Origin: Nostocales cyanobacterium LEGE 11386
GTDB lineage: Bacteria > Cyanobacteriota > Cyanobacteriia > Cyanobacteriales > Nostocaceae
Direction: 5' to 3'
DNA length: 64,000 nucleotides
NCBI GenBank assembly: GCA_015207155.1
Contig: JADEXK010000003.1
Location: forward strand, 62,001-126,000
Shown: positions 63,459 through 64,000 of the stretch, one piece after another
How the letters are laid out: every line of letters begins with the position of its first letter
Position numbering within the stretch: the stretch's first letter is position 1
Position numbers and translations under genes: made by a program
The notes under the pieces: generated by a model
Told to the model about the DNA's origin: nothing
What the model saw: the letters and a program-made list of their open reading frames with translations, nothing else
Database searches by the model: none

Positions 63459-64000
63459 TTAACTGTTTGATTGGTCATTTAACCATTGGTTTAAATCTTT
63501 GAGTTGAGAAAACCCAAACAAAGCTATTGCTAAATCATTAAGCTGACTAGAAGTTAATTGCCTGAGTTTTTGTTCAATATCTACAGGAAAATCACCCAGT
63601 TTAAGTCGAAGTTGACGCAGGATTATAACTTGTTGTCCTTCTTTCCGTCCTTGTTCAATCTGTTCTTCAGGTGTTAAGTAACGATTACCTTGCTCATCGT
63701 ACCAATACAACCATTCACGCTTGATTCCTTGATATGTACCCTGCTCTCTACCGATTCCTAAGCCTAATTCGCCTAACCAAATCGGCTCACCCACTAATAA
63801 TTCGTACTTACCTTTTGCTAATTGATAAACTTCCAATGGTGGTTTACGTTTGCGTAAAGGATTGTAGATAACGTAATATAAAACTCCCATTTGAGCATAA
63901 AAGTCTTTCTTTTCGGTATATTCACCTCGTCTGGTTTGAGATACTACTTCTAACACCAACATAGGGACTTTCTGTTCTTCCCACACAACATAAGACAAGC
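63459..64000 (-). CDS. Uma2-like putative endonuclease, C-terminal part (5' end beyond window)
   Basis: The frame is open to the right edge, so the gene starts outside. The visible 180 codons contain the end of a Uma2/DUF820 domain (VPMLVLEVVSQTRRGEYTEK, FYAQMGVLYYVIYNP; the E-V-x-S and the Lys belong to the PD-(D/E)XK-like site), then a strand-rich region (LLVGEPIWLGELGLGIGREQG) and a helical C-terminus (LRQLRLKLGDFPVDIEQKLR, LFGFSQLKDLNQWL) like the DUF4351-type tails attached to such nucleases. These proteins are very numerous in cyanobacteria; their biological role is unclear. Confidence 0.85.
   Translation of the reverse strand, partial: LSYVVWEEQKVPMLVLEVVSQTRRGEYTEKKDFYAQMGVLYYVIYNPLRKRKPPLEVYQLAKGKYELLVGEPIWLGELGLGIGREQGTYQGIKREWLYWYDEQGNRYLTPEEQIEQGRKEGQQVIILRQLRLKLGDFPVDIEQKLRQLTSSQLNDLAIALFGFSQLKDLNQWLNDQSNS

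Noticed and set aside
1..64000. tRNA or rRNA genes
   Set aside because: None recognised by eye; a covariance-model scan would be needed to exclude a tRNA in the longer gaps.

Overview
The window reads as chromosomal DNA of a cyanobacterium, most likely a filamentous, repeat-rich one of the Nostoc/Scytonema/Tolypothrix kind. The signs are many HIP1 octamers (GCGATCGC), a ClpR-ClpP3 pair, minCDE, very large multi-GAF/PAS hybrid kinases, a PEP-CTERM protein, and intergenic gaps full of short dispersed and heptameric repeats. No heterocyst-specific gene, tRNA, rRNA or CRISPR array was recognised, so the assignment below phylum level is inference.

Layout. 1-3655: the 3' end of a large polyketide synthase gene with a sulfotransferase-thioesterase ending (the arrangement of CurM and olefin synthases), an unrecognised membrane-anchored protein, and an APS kinase that could supply the sulfotransferase's PAPS. 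4.5-14 kb: single genes (LysR regulator, secreted vanadium-haloperoxidase-like protein, seven-repeat WD40 protein, spondin/PEP-CTERM protein, ferric-reductase-like membrane protein, GST, hydroxyacid dehydrogenase). 14.3-16.8 kb: two overlapping VWA paralogues on the minus strand. 17-19.3 kb: clpR, clpP3, J-domain protein. 19.8-25.9 kb: amidase, a broken gene, glutamate dehydrogenase, carotenoid oxygenase, BT1-type transporter. 26.3-31.4 kb: hybrid kinase. 31.8-35.4 kb: NDH-2 / DoxX / GMC oxidoreductase operon. 35.8-41.8 kb: two glycoside hydrolases flanking a solitary Mrr-like nuclease. 42.2-45.7 kb: DM13 lipoprotein, then an SDR / aquaporin / secreted VOC operon. 46.8-51.8 kb: Rieske oxygenase, MerR regulator and a copper-export set (copper chaperone, CopA-type ATPase, small membrane protein). 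52.5-58.2 kb: second hybrid kinase and a cation/proton antiporter. 58.9-62.5 kb: minE, minD, minC and a four-carbon acid sugar kinase. 62.7-64 kb: a coiled-coil membrane protein and the 3' part of a Uma2-like gene.

The most unusual feature is the repeat landscape. One small non-coding element, here called E1, has 13-bp terminal inverted repeats beginning AACGTGA and, at two full copies, matching 5-bp flanking direct repeats. It occurs complete or partial at six places, and two copies share a 46-bp palindromic module that also stands alone elsewhere. Repeats of the types found between genes also appear in frame inside genes: in the ATPase domain of the 26-31 kb kinase and in the ATP-binding domain of the copper ATPase. 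A low-complexity insert splits the last conserved motif of the haloperoxidase-like protein, and one small gene has been truncated beside repeat sequence and frameshifted.

Among functional groups, the best candidates for new biology are the PKS / unknown protein / APS kinase set, the NDH-2 / DoxX / GMC operon, the SDR / aquaporin / secreted glyoxalase-fold operon, and the Mrr-like nuclease with an unknown N-terminal domain.
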